A DNA stretch of 64,000 nt from Buddleja alternifolia (taxonomy: Eukaryota > Streptophyta > Magnoliopsida > Lamiales > Scrophulariaceae). Every line of letters begins with the position of its first letter. The stretch's first letter is position 1. Below the pieces are notes generated by a model. That model had not been told where the DNA came from and did no database searches. It worked only from the letters and a program-made list of their open reading frames with translations. The translations under genes were made by a program, and so were the position numbers. Positions 20,957-33,109 of this stretch are shown in pieces. The stretch covers positions 9,925,134 through 9,989,133 of the forward strand of contig CM033401.1 of the NCBI GenBank assembly GCA_019426215.1. Reading direction: 5' to 3'.

Positions 20957-22989
20957 AAGCTCGTTTGGTTGCTATGTTTAGGGGGTTGGGCTAAATAAAC
21001 CCAAGTAACTTCATGTTTGGTTGCATTTTGGAAAATGGGTTTGTAACCATTCGGCCCGCGAGGGCCCGGTACATATTCCCAAGTTTGGAAGGTTTGTGGA
21101 TCCCACCTATGAGGTGTGACCCACAAACTCAGGTCTAAAAGATGGAGGATTACAAAATTAGATGACTAAAATACCCCTGATTATCAATATACGTATATAT
21201 TTCAGATTATTTTCTTCCTTTCTCACACGACCCGTTCAAGCTCTTTTCCATAACTGCTGTTGTGAACTTTCAAATCTTAGCAATCTGTTATAGAAATTGG
21301 GTCTTCATCAGTCATCTTACTGTGTAAGCAGATTATTTTCCACGGTTTATTTCATTCGCCCTTTTGTTATAATCTCGTCCTCATCTATGTTTTCGACGGC
21401 TTGTGTTTACTGTAGAATAGTAAACCTTTTGTTCTTGAATTCTTTCATACTGCCTACGATTAGGATACTTGCCCTGAAAATTGGTACACTATGCTTTGAT
21501 TTTATTTCTTCTGATATTTGAATATGGTGATGCTGTCATTCTGTAAATTAAGGAATACAAACTCATATTTCTGTAAGAAGTATATGAATTTTTAGTATTT
21601 TTGTTGTTGATGTGTATGTGTGCTAATTAGTTTTACTAAAATCAATTTCCTCCAAGAGGATAATAAGATAGACGTGTGATAAGTTGTATTTTCTAGATTT
21701 TGATTCAATTTGATTTGTTATGTTTTGTTTCCGAATTTTATCAAATTTGCTTTGCTAAGTTTTGGTATCGAGAGATCAATGTTGTTGTTGTGACACTTAA
21801 TAATTTCGCAGTGTTTCTGATGTGCTTGGATTGGTACCGGGAGAAATGAAACATTGGAACTGAAAATGATGACTGATGAAGACAACTAGTTCCATGTAAG
21901 CTTGATGGTTTAGTAGTTTTGATTTAGTTTTGTAGAACATGAAACTGAAAAATAATGGAGAGGAAATTGATGATTTCACCGCACTCAAACGGATTAAAAT
22001 AGATTTAAACCAATTTTTGGACGAGTTTTATGAGATGAATTTTCTCCAAGTGCAACATGCCAATTTTATGAGATGAATTTTCTCTCTTTGACAGCTGGTA
22101 TAAGTTATTCCGGGATATTAGTGTATTTTTAGTCTTTTCCCAAGGCTTTGATTCAGTTAATTAAGGTTAAAGAAAGAATTATGATATTCTGTTTAAACCT
22201 TTTGACTTTCATTAGTGCAAAATGTTGTTGAAATAATTAACCTTCTCTCATCCGTTTCTCTCTTTGACTTTCATTTTTATTTATTTTTATTGTCAAAAGA
22301 ATTTCATATTTAGATGGTATCTATGATATACAAGCTTATGTCTGAGATTACCCTTGATAGTAAGCTACCATCTTTTAGATTTTTTCTCCCCTGCGTATGA
22401 AATGTGTGCATGTGAAATGTACAAATAATCACACTAAACCATACTACATATCAATTTACCATTATTACCTTGTCAATTCAAATGTGACTAATTGGATTTA
22501 ATCTATTGCATGAGAATTGCATGTACTTATTGAAATTGGTGACCAAGTAATATTAATCGAGACTATAACTCTGTATCACAAACCTAGTCCAATATTGCAT
22601 GAGATATTTCTCTCTTGAGCTACTTTATTGCTATTTATAAGGTGTTATAAGATTCATCTAACTTCACAAAACAAGAGAAAAAGAAAGAAAGAGAGTTTTG
22701 CTGGAGAGATACTAGCCTTTGTTCAAACGGGACCTCAATTTCCAATCTAGGATCCCAGGTCTGACCAGGTACTCTTCCTTTGCCTCCACCCGTCTCATCT
22801 TTCAGGGCTCTAACACCAATCCCTATTCTTTTATGTAAGTTCTGATTCTTTCCATATTGAGTTATTGAGCCAAAGCTGCTTTTACTCTTGGCATGTCTAT
22901 GACTTGGGACTATAGACCGATATACGTTTAATCCAAGCATTTATTTTTTTGGAATTGTGTAGCTGAACAGGCTAAAAAAAAAACAGTAA
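20957..22989 (+). mobile_element. PIF/Harbinger-like terminus and decayed interior
   Basis: AGCTCGTTTGGTTGCTATG starts at 20957-20958, just after TTA in the middle of the gypsy RNase H. GTTTGGTTG ends and a TTA/TAA target are typical of PIF/Harbinger elements. No matching right end is visible before 22989, where TAA and a second AGCTCGTTTGGTTGCTAAG occur. No ORF of note is present. Positions 22092-22421 are repeated at 22998-23325. This may be a non-autonomous relative or the displaced end of the element carrying the transposase downstream. Confidence 0.5.
22092..22421 (+). repeat. direct repeat, copy 1 of 2
   Basis: About 330 bases that recur at 22998-23325 with roughly one change in 15-20 bases. 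They share AAGGCTTTGATTCAGTTAAT, ACAAGCTTATGTCTGAGATT and the end TGTGTGCATGTGAAATGTA. This copy begins GCTGGTATAAGTTATTCCGG, resembling the subterminal part of the PIF-like end at 22990. Confidence 0.8.
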
Positions 22990-22997
22990 GAGCTCGT

Positions 22998-23325
22998 TTG
23001 GTTGCTAAGTTATACCAGGATATTTGTGCATTTTTAGCCTTTTCCCAAGGCTTTGATTCAGTTAATTAAGGTTAAAGAAAGAATTATGATATTCTGTTTA
23101 AACCTTTTGACTTTTATTAGTGAAAAATGTTGTTGAAATAATTAGCCTTCTCTCATCCGTTTCTCTCTTTGACTTTCATTTTTATTCATTTTTATTGTCA
23201 AAAGAATTGCATATTTAGATGGTATCCATGATATACAAGCTTATGTCTGAGATTACACTTGATAGTAAGCTACCATCTTTTAGATTTTTTCTCCCCTTCA
23301 TATGAAATGTGTGCATGTGAAATGT
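22998..23325 (+). repeat. direct repeat, copy 2 of 2
   Basis: The partner of 22092-22421. Here it follows the PIF-like terminus directly, so the repeat probably is the left subterminal region of this transposon family. Confidence 0.8.
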
Positions 23326-23490
23326 ATGATGCAAGAATACATTCATTTCAACATATCGTGTATCGATATTTATGAACATACTTTTTTGCTTTTCACAAAA
23401 TTGTAGGAAATGACTTAAAAGGAGTTTATGAGCGTGGAAATCGTGTTTAAACAAGTTAAAGAATGTATGATTTTGTTAATTTACTATCAA

Positions 23491-23531
23491 AAGAATTTAT
23501 GCGCGTGAGGATCGCATGCCAAGTTCGCTAG
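23491..23531 (+). other. possible Helitron 3' terminus, plus strand
   Basis: ATGCG and CGCAT form a short stem around a 9-base loop (about 23500-23518), followed after about ten bases by CTAG at 23528-23531 and then T. A hairpin plus CTRR before T is the Helitron 3' pattern. The 5' end is not identified and the stem is short, so this is weak. Confidence 0.3.
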
Positions 23532-23858
23532 TTCTATAAAATATGAAACTTCTATGTAGTATGGAAGTATGGAAGGTGATGTATATATAAATCATGTGAA
23601 GATTGGCCTGGCCCAATCATTTTAATTCTCATTGCATGATTTCTATAAGAACACTATATCCATCACTTAGAGTATTGTCATGACCAATAAATTGGTGAAT
23701 GTGGGGTGCAAATTAGTTAAGCAATTCAATGATTATAATGTGTATATGCTTATTCGATTGTGTTAATACAGACATTTGCTTAAATATTTTCTTTCTTTCT
23801 TGCTTTTATTTTATTTTATTACTTTTTGAATGTATAAGTTGTCTCAACTTTTAAAGAA

Positions 23859-23889
23859 CTAGCAGTCGGAGCACACTCGCTGCGTGTGC
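23859..23889 (-). other. possible Helitron 3' terminus, minus strand
   Basis: On the minus strand, the hairpin GCACACGCAGCGAGTGTGC (23889-23871) is followed by 8 bases, then CTAG (23862-23859) and T. This fits the Helitron 3' end better than the site at 23531. The element would extend to the right. I found no clear TC start and no Rep/helicase gene. Confidence 0.4.
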
Positions 23890-24930
23890 ATAAAAAATGG
23901 CATGTGAAACGAAAAACACTTTTTTTAAAGAAAACTTAATTATGTACAATCAAGTCAAAAGACATAAAAATGGATTTGATAGTAAAACTTAAAATAATCA
24001 ATGGTTCCGTTTTGATATGTAAAAGCAAATGTATCCTTCTTAACAATAGACAAAATTTCAGAACTTCAAAATTTAACGGATGTTTCATTGGTATATAAAT
24101 CAGTTTTATACACAAACATGCATATAGGGAGAGAAAGAAGTGAATTAACATGCATGTTTTTTCCTATATTTATACCTATAAGAAAAACTAAAAAGAGATA
24201 CAACTTTAGCCACAAAATTGATGAGTCTCATATACATCTGCTAGAAAGAAGAAGAAAAAAGAAGAGTTAAACGATATAAAGATAATTGAGAATAAAAATA
24301 AAAATACTAACATTAAAATCAAATACAAACTTAAACGCTTCCAAAAATGATTTAGTGCAAAGCGAACAAAAGTCGTCCAATATTCCTACTTTGAACTGAT
24401 GATGACTTTGAAATTTATCAATATTCAATCTTTCCTAATCTTTATAAAACCAAATGACCTGAAATGAAAAAGTGATAAGTACTTTTACATGTGTCCACAA
24501 CTCTCCCTCATATATTCACAGACATGTTGAACTCCATGAAAACACTCTCCAAATTGAAACCATATTAAGAGTGGAAAATGAGAGGTTAAATTAGCAGCAT
24601 GGGATAAGAAGATTCAAATTTTATATTGGTCTTCTCGTATGATGATGCTAAGTTGAAATTTTTGGATTTGATAATTTTAAGTATATTAATTAGATACATT
24701 TCATTTTCTTCTTTTTGTGTAAAATCATCGTATGAATACATCAAGTCCATGCTTGATATGGTGGGGTTTTTTTGTATAAGTTTTGTGTAATGAGTTGAAA
24801 TTAGGAAATTGTGAGTCGTATTGCTTCTATTATCAACCCTTACATATGTGAATGTGAATTGCGTATTAGACGATCTATATGTTTATGACGTTTCGCTTTT
24901 GATCAACACTGCAGCGATCATGACACGCCT

Positions 24931-26411
24931 TTGTCGAATTTTTTTCAGATTTTCTTGATTGTTCAAGAGATCATTGAACAAAGTTTATTCTTTATCAGCC
25001 TTGTCATTGCATTGTTGCAAGATGAGAGGTTTGGGAATCGCAGGAGTAGGGAACGGGTAGTTAGATATCTGATGGCTCATCGGAGACCTGACCAAGTGTC
25101 ACACATGAGGAGGATAGTTGAATTATCTGATACTTCTTGTGTTGACAATTTAAGAATGAATAGAAATGTGTTTGGTAGAATGTGCTATCTGTTGGAGCAT
25201 GTAGGTGGATTGGTAGATTCTAGGCATGCCAGTCTATCAGAAAAAGTATGTTTGTTCCTGTCGGTGCTAGCACATCATAAGAAGAATTGTATTGTAAAAC
25301 ATGATTTCTTTTAATGCGGTCTTGATAGCTTTGCTAAAGTTATATCTTAATCCATGTTACTCCTGAGCCAGTAGAAGTAGAACCCACGGACTCCAGATGG
25401 AAGTGGTCTAAGGTAAAAGCAAATATGAACTTAAAATTACGCTAAACATATATTTTCACATGTTTAATAACGACCTTTAATTGTTCTAGGAACCATGTAA
25501 CATCATTCTTTTTCATTAATAGGGTTGTTTAGGTGCATTAGATGGTTCTTACATCAATGTTCGTGTTCGCGATTCTGAAAAGCCACGTTATAGGAACAGG
25601 AAGGGAGAAGTTAGTATCAATCTTCTTGGGGTAGTTGACCGCTCTTGAAAGTTTGACTATATGTCGCCTAGTTGGGAGGGTTCAGCTGCTGACGCCAGAG
25701 TCTTTCGTAACGCTATAAATAGGCCTCATGGGCTTAGACTGCCAAGTGGTAATTTTTAAGTCTCACATAAATTTTGACCCCAATTCAATATATATATATA
25801 TATATAAATATATATATTGGGTATAAGTACATATATAACATATATAATAACTTATTTAAACAATATTTATATATATACCCTGCGAATATGTAATATATTC
25901 ACTAGCAAATAACTAACATATTTATTTGGCTTACTCACATGCAACTACTATTTGTGTGACAATGGTTACTCATTGTGAAGGATTTCTTACCCCGTACAGA
26001 GGTGTAAGATATCATTTGAGAGATTGGGGCGATAGTGGAGCCACTCCTCAAAATCACAAAGAATATTTCAATATGTGTCACTCTAAGGCACGTAAAGTGA
26101 TTGAACGCACTTGGGGCATGATGAAAATGCGTTGGGCAGTGTTAAGAAGTCATGTCTTTTAGCCAATAAAAACCCAAAATCGTATAATCATGGCATGTTG
26201 TCTATTGCATAACTTTATACGGAAGGAGATGTTTGTTGATCCTTTAGAGCATGTTGTGCCAGATCTCCATGTTAACCTGGCCGATGCAGATGACAATGTG
26301 GACTATGTTGACACAATTGAGTCTTCGTCCGAGTGGTCCAATTGGCGTGATAGCTTAGCTAATGCCATGTTTACCAAATGGAGGGGTTTGAAAAATAAGA
26401 GGGGGCGTTAG
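24931..26411 (+). pseudogene. PIF/Harbinger DDE transposase pseudogene
   Basis: The first block (to 25314) gives HMRRIVELSDTSCVDNLRMN and FGRMCYLLEHVGGL, the helical N-terminus. After a frameshift near 25310 and an intron from about 25411, the next exon reads GCLGALDGSYINVRVRD and GSAADARVFRNAINRP. The third block starts with NYYLCDNGYS at about 25940 and continues with FLTPYRGVRYHLRDWG and KARKVIERTWGMMKMRWAVL, ending at 26411. The DDE acids are readable: Asp of ALDGSY, Asp of CDNGYS, Glu of KVIERTWG. Lesions include the shift near 25310, TGA at about 25646, a 1-base insertion after CDNGYS and TAG at 26161-26163. The protein would excise and insert the element at TWA sites. Confidence 0.88.
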
Positions 26412-26716
26412 ACTAAGTATTTTTGTGAATGTAAACCATTGTAAACGTAGTTTAATTGAGTATTTGGTATAGTTTGATTTGTATGAGCTTTGTGATAGTT
26501 TGTAATGTTTCATATTTAATTACGTGCAATTGTTTGTGTTTAACAATAGAATGTTTGTTGAATTATAAAATGTTTTTCTTTAACGTTATATGTATAATTA
26601 GTATATTCGTTAGTACTTTATGTGTAATATGTCAATGTTGTGGTGATTGTTTAATGTGAATGATTATGGTTTGAAAATATGTTTGCAAAATCTTCCACTA
26701 CTTTGTGGATATAGGC

Positions 26717-28820
26717 AAATGGAGTCATCTTGCAGCAAAATCAGCAAGGGCAAGGGACTAATTTAGATGTGTGATCAATCAAGGCGGAGTTAGACTTGGG
26801 CAGAGGATGAGGTATTATTGGCTTTTCTGAAGGAGTTGTGCTTGGGAGTTGGAAGTCGGACAATGGATTTCGCATAGGATACCTATGTGAACTTGAGAAG
26901 GCAATGATAAAGAGTTTCCCGGGGACAAATCTTCATGCACAACCCCATATCAACTCCAAGATGCACACTTGGAAGAAACAATATGGGTCTTTGTTCGCCA
27001 TGATTGATTCTAGCGGGCTAGGCTGGAATGAAACAACCAGTATGCTTGATGCAACTGATGAAGCTTGGGAGAAGGTTGTCAAGGTAAGTTTTTGCTTAAA
27101 ATGGTTATTATGTTACTACTATTCCAGTCACATTTATAGATGATGTCATTACTTTTATAGCTAGTTGGGTTTTTAGACGAAATAAAGCAGATTGTTGAAC
27201 GTGGATTACATATATGGATTTCCAGTTTGGATTTTGCCAAAATTTACTGAAAAACATATCTTTTGTTGAATGTTTGAAAGAATTCTTGAGAAATACAAAA
27301 GTATTCAAAATGTTTGATTAAGAGGATATTGAAAAACTCAAGGCCACAACACCCGTAGAAGCCTTTGAATTGGATTTGGTGGATTTGCATCTTAAATTAT
27401 TTTTGATGAACTTTTCAGTTAATTTTTGGTATTAATATTTTTTTTTTGGTTTTAAATTTTAGATTATAAGTGAAAATGCCATTTAACTTGCTTTGATTTC
27501 AATTTCTCTAACTTTATCTTTTTTTGGGTTTTCTTACGGGCAAAGCTATTTGAGTATTTGATCAGTAATTTTCTTAGTTGGTCAATTTTTATTGCAGTAA
27601 TTACTGATATATTTCGTAATTATTGATTCAACTTTTTCTTTTTTTGTTTAATACTTTCAATTGTTTATCTCTTTTAAGTTTGCAGTACAAGAAAATAAGT
27701 GTGTTACTAGAAGATTACACCATATGTTATAGAATATTTAAAATCTGACTGCAAGCTTTTCATAATACATTTGAAATTTTACATTCTTTGATCGCTTACT
27801 TACAAATGTTGTGTATGTAACTTGAAATTATGTTACTTGTGAGTCCCATGATAGTGAATTCCACTGGGTCTCATACAGTAGTCTTTGAATTGCAAGGATA
27901 AATTCATTTTTAGGAACTCAACATCCCGTTTGATTTTAAGGGGTAAGTTGTCAATGGATTTTTTGTATTTTCTTTCATGCAATTTAACCAATATTTTAGC
28001 ATGAGAAATGCATTCAAACTTCAGAAACATTCAATTCATATGAATTGAATATAGAGGGTATTTTCATATAAGGTCAGACTTTACATTTGATTACAATGAA
28101 ATAACCTTATTTAATCCTATTTTCCCATTAGCAGAATGAAATTCTTTATAATTGATTAGATTATTATTTAACTTTTTTTATGTTGTTTTTATGGGATAAT
28201 GAAATAAGTTGTTGTGTTGCTATTTTTCGGAAACTTCTAACATTTTTATTTGTTATTTTCAGAATGATCCTAATGCAAGGTTGATGAGGTACAAATCATG
28301 GCCATTTTATCGTGACTGGTGTGAAGTATTTGGTAAAGATAGGGCACCCGGTCAAGGGGCTAAAGATATTGTAGAAGCTATAGGTGGCATGTCTAACGAC
28401 GATAACCAAACTGAAAATCTGATGGGTGGGGAAGCAGACTATCAAGAGAATGCAGGCGAGATCGAGACCACATCTATGAACGAAGCACCAAGTAGCAGTT
28501 CATCCAAGAAAATTTCTAAGGGGAAAAGAAAGTCGGTTGATTATCAGTATACAGTTGTCAAATTGTTGGGCACATTTGTTGAGAAAATCGGGGATAGACT
28601 TGGCGAAATTGCATGCAATCTAAGTCTTGAATACGATATCATATTGAAGCAAAACAAGGTCTTCAAAATAGTTGAAGACATGGAAGATCTTACTGAGGAC
28701 GAAAAACTCATAGCATCACAAATGTTGGTAAAAAACGCAGATGATCTTAGATTGTTCTTTAGGCTGCCCGTCGTGCGCAAAATCAAGTACGTTCGCATGA
28801 AGCTTGATGGACGACTTTGA
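26717..28820 (+). pseudogene. PIF/Harbinger Myb/SANT-like accessory gene
   Basis: A start near 26720 leads to WAEDEVLLAFLKELC. After a frameshift near 26845, the frame reads GFRIGYLCELEKAMIKSFPG and NSKMHTWKKQYGSL, the plant Myb/SANT-like domain (PF12776). A donor after EKVVK at about 27083 pairs with an acceptor at 28260. The second exon (28261-28820) gives YKSWPFYRDWCEVFGKDRA, a Ser-rich linker with a KGKRK basic patch and a helical C-terminus ending at TGA 28820. In this transposon class the partner binds DNA and escorts the transposase into the nucleus. The second exon is fully open; the first is broken by a TAG and one shift. Confidence 0.8.
27084..28260 (+). other. intron-sized spacer in the Myb-like gene
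   Basis: About 1.2 kb of AT-rich sequence without coding motifs lies between the two exons, starting GTAAGT and ending TTTTCAG. It is long for such an intron and may contain an unrecognised insertion. Confidence 0.5.
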
Positions 28821-30519
28821 CATGATTCCTAGAAGATATACTTGAATTATTTTTGGAGTTTAATTAAGCGTAGAACTGTGTATTTGTAAAGTTTATTAAT
28901 TTGGATAATGCTTTTTTGTTTTGGCCGTTGATGCTCATGGAAATTAATAGATTAATAAGACATTCATTTTTGTTGCACCCTAATCATTTGGTTAATGCCA
29001 TTTTTTATTGTTTTTTGTTTGTGTTTTTTTTTAACGTTTTGTTCCTCCTAAGAAATATGAAATATGGTAGTGTCTTCTAACAATAATATGAGAAGTTTTT
29101 TCGGGTGAAGATGAGAAGTAAATGGTGAAAAATAATTGGTTAGATGGAATGTAGTCATTAATGCATCAAATTGTGAAAAAACAAGAGATTAGTGGGTGTG
29201 ATGAAACCTTTTATTTCTATCAATTTTAATGTGTTTTCATTGTTAAAAATAATTCTATTTTTTATGCACATGTATCGAGTGTGTTTAGACCGTTAGTTTA
29301 TTAGAATTTTTGAAAAACATATTAGTCTTCATTTTACTTAACCTCTCTCTTTTATATACTTCAACCCAATATAATTGACAAACTAACTTTTAATGTTGTG
29401 CTGAAAATTAATGAAGTTACTAAATTATATTTAGGAACAATTTTGATTAGCAAATTACACATTAATTAATTTACACAACATCTGTTTACATGAGTCTATT
29501 ATGGGTTTGGTTGGTCTTATCTTTATTATTATCTTTTTTGGTGTGTGAAAAAATAAGAGCCATACATGAATATCACTTGATGAATTCGTTTAATATTAAC
29601 TCCATGTATAGTTATTATTTTTGTAAAAATCAAGGAACATAATTGAGAAAATGTCATCATTGGTAAGTGATTGTCACTTAATCTCACATTTGATAAGAGA
29701 AAATGAGGAATGAAAAGATTTAAAGGAGTCTGAATAAAAAAATAATCCCATTAATTATTTATTAATATATATAGCGTAATATTTATTCATTTATTAATAA
29801 AAAACATATATATAATATAGGGAAAAATATTGTTAAGGGAGTAGGAAAACGTCAAATTAAACATACAACAACTTTTAGCTATTTAGGGAGAATGAATTTC
29901 TAAACTTTAAAAATGAAGGCCTTTAACTGTATTTCTTGAACGATTTTAATTAAAATTCTCAAGCCTTGATTTGAATAATATTCATATAGCCTAATCTAAA
30001 TAATTGTCACGCAAGAAAATATATAATGTCAATCATGATCACACAAATTATATAATGTCAATCATGTGATTCACGAATCTTCACATTCTATTTTTCAAAC
30101 TAATATTTTCCTATTTTCATAATTTGTACGGGAGTGCAGTTCTTAGTCCGTATTTAAACCGGTATGTTATTTAGTTTTTACTAAGATCTTATTTTGTCTA
30201 TTTTCAATGTTTTAGAATAATACAAGACTTGGTTCGTATTAGAATTTATCAATTTTTATATCAATGTAGTTGGTGTTTTGAAACTTTTATGATATTCACA
30301 TTTGACATAGTTATATATGTTTTGACAAATTAATGTTTGTACCAAAATGTTTTTACTACCAAAACTATCAATTTTATAAGTTGTATACTCAAGCTAATAC
30401 CCCATGGATATGAAAAATGAAAAACTAGCATACATCATACAAACAACCTTACAAAGTACTTGATTAAAAACAAAAAAAATTTACAAAATAAAAAAAATGT
30501 AGAATGATATTTCCACGTC
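28821..30519. other. AT-rich spacer, no gene seen
   Basis: No open frame with a recognisable motif and no complete transposon ends. A right PIF/Harbinger end was searched for by eye and not found. TTATTAATATATATAGCG-type A/T runs occur at 29750-29820. Confidence 0.5.
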
Positions 30520-30537
30520 TAAACACATGATGAAGCT

Positions 30538-31143
30538 TTAAGGGATATTGGCCTTTAAATCAAACACATGATGAAGCTTTGAGGGTGTAACATTCCCCAT
30601 CCCATAAGAAACGACCTTGTCCTCAAGGTTGTGAACAAGTGGTGGTGCATGACGGAGTAATGAAATGTGGAAAGTGTTATGAACACGGGCATTGGTAAGG
30701 AGAGCGAGTTTGTAAGCGACGAGACCCTTTTTTTCTAAAATCTGAAATAGACCATAGTAATGTTTGGAAAGCTTATGAGAAGTACGTCGCACTACGGATT
30801 GTTGACGATAGGGTTGGAGCTTGACGTATACCCAATCTCCCACGTTGTAAGAACGATCAATGCGTTGCTCATCGACTTTTTGTTTCATTCGGCTTTGTGC
30901 TGCGACAAGGTTGGACTTGAACTGGGCGAGTAATTGATTGCGATGCAGAAGGAGATCCTCAAGTGTTTGATCAGTAGCTTCGCCGACGACATAGTAAGAA
31001 ATAGTGGGTGGTGCCCGGACATAAACAGCTTGAAATGGCGTCATTTTAATGGCGGAAATGCAGGCCAAAGTAGCCTTGACTCCAGAATGGCCCCCTAATG
31101 GGCTAGAGTGGAATTCTTGCAAAAATTTTAAGTGAAGGCCCAT
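30538..31143 (-). pseudogene. gypsy integrase fragment with catalytic core deleted
   Basis: The open frame starts with FHSSPLGGHSGVKATLA, the zinc-finger end of a chromovirus-type integrase. It jumps straight to MTPFQAVYVRAPPTISYYV, then RSYNVGDWVYVKLQPYRQQS, HKLSKHYYGLFQILEKKG and ARVHNTFHISLLRHA, the integrase C-terminal region. The DDE core of roughly 150 residues between these is missing, yet the frame stays open for 201 codons. No LTR or other pol part is nearby. A 17-base motif (ACACATGATGAAGCTTT) is repeated just beyond the 3' end (30523 and 30564). Confidence 0.85.
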
Positions 31144-33109
31144 TTGAGTTGGAATGTAAATTCAATATAGGTGTATAATTGACCACATCTTTTCATGTTC
31201 TATTTGTCTTATTTTTCTCTTACAAGATAAGAGGATCATTCAACTCATATTTTACCAATGAAGATGTAAAGTATGATCTCTACCAAACCCCACATGTAGC
31301 AAACTGGCATCACAAACCGACGTTTTAATAAACATAATTTTGTTCAAGGGACATGAAATACTCAAGACCCCATTTGTTTAAGAAAGTTTTATAGAAGCAA
31401 ACTAGCATCATAAATATTAAATTCCATATGCATCCAAATATACTGCAAAATGGATGAAAAGATGCACATTTATCCAACTAAAAGCTCTCTGATTTACATC
31501 TACCAAGAAGAAGTAGAGGTTTCTACATGTGCCGGTTGTTTGGGCGAAATCTAATTTGGCTAAATAGACGAGTGATGCAATCATATCCGCAGGGACTTGG
31601 CTAACTACTTATATAACTTTTGATCATTCCACAAGGGTATAGCTAACAAATTGATTCATTTTTCTTAGTTTTTGGGAAAAGATGAACAAGACAACTTCTG
31701 CTAATAATTATAAGATTCATAACCATCTCCTCAAGAAACTCCAATGCCTGATATTGTGTATGAATAGCTTCCTTCACACAATCCTGAATCATGGCATGAT
31801 GTTGCATGACTAAATTTCTCCTACTTCTGGTATTTGTAGCAGCACATGTATAGTTCCCAAAAACACTTCCAATAGTTTCACATTGTGCCTGAACGTAACT
31901 CCAAAAATTCGTCCAATACTTGAACTTAATGCCAAAGCTCAGTCACATCAAATGTATCTAACTGAAATGTGAATCAGACCAACAAAAAAACAATACAAAA
32001 AATTCGTTAAAAAGATAAAGTTATTGACCCCCCCCCCCCCCCCCCCCCCCCGGCGCCCCCCATTGCAAGCAATACGGTCTAAAATTGAGCTAAAATAGCT
32101 AAATAAACTTCTTCATTGTGTGGTTGGACTTCAATCAGAACTCCGCGGATCCTACACAATATGGATTAAACAATTAAATGAGATAACCTTCTAATTTTAT
32201 TTTAAAAACTTAATTAGCAACAAAATTAACTCTATTTACCTGTGTTGGATCACTAATTTGGTTGTAGCTTTGCATCATGCTTGTAAATCATTGGGACTCA
32301 TTCATGGTTCAAGAGCAATTAGGAGACTGATTGAGCAACAAAAGTCAGATAATTTCTAGAACTTGTACACAAGATTTTATTAAAACAAAGTTCATTAATA
32401 TTACCCGACGTTGTATTTCCAGTACAGGACCAAATAGGGAATACGATGACACTTGCTGAACACGCAAAATAAAGTTAAAGCCAATATAAATTTTTTTAAA
32501 AAAAGAACAAGAAAACAAGCAACATTTGGAACATGGAAATAATGATTCTCTTACTTTGCAAACACTAGAATCTAAATATTGACTTGGAGTTGAGATCTCT
32601 GCCAGTGATGTTGATGACAATGGAACGTGGGTATCTGGAAATTGAGAAAAAATAATTTTCAATTATTTCCTTCAAAATAGTCCAACTAGTACAACTCAAG
32701 ATATATATAAAAAATACATTTCAATAGAGTAAACATGTAACACTTACTCAAAGCCTTGATGTCTGTTGCATTTGACAGACTTGAGGTTTGTGAAATGACA
32801 TTAACTACATGATTTGAATTCTGATGCACATGCTTATATCTAGTCACCTAAAACATAGTAAAAAAAAAATGAATAATTGAATCCTACAATATTAATAGAG
32901 TGATTGAAAGAACAAATCAATTTTCGCATACATAACTAGAACTAGAATCCATAGATTGACTTGGAGTTAGGGCGTTCGAAACTGGTGTGATGAGATAGAA
33001 GCATGGGCATCTTGCGATATAGATTTAACTCCTTTTTTAAGTTTTTCCTGTTTAAAGCATTCCTTATTAGAATCATACATACAAGAAAAAAGGGGAAATA
33101 ATGTAAAAT
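31144..33109. other. spacer with a 24-base C homopolymer
   Basis: No convincing gene. At 32028-32051 there are 24 consecutive C, followed by GGCGCCCCCC. Two similar short blocks, at about 32566-32600 and 32937-32970, contain TTGACTTGGAGTT and read on the minus strand as TPSQ.LDSS. They may be repeated 3' exon remnants of the FAR1/MULE pseudogene to the right, but this is uncertain. Confidence 0.45.

Larger units (their letters stand above)
22990..28820 (+). mobile_element. decayed PIF/Harbinger transposon with both genes
   Basis: The left end is GAGCTCGTTTGGTTGCTAAG at 22990, preceded by TAA. The interior carries a DDE transposase (24931-26411) and a Myb/SANT-like gene (26717-28820), the two-gene set of plant PIF/Harbinger elements. 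I could not find the complementary right end (AGCAACCAAACGAGCTC) downstream, so the right border is given as the end of the second gene. Helitron-like termini at 23531 and 23859 suggest further insertions inside it. Confidence 0.6.
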
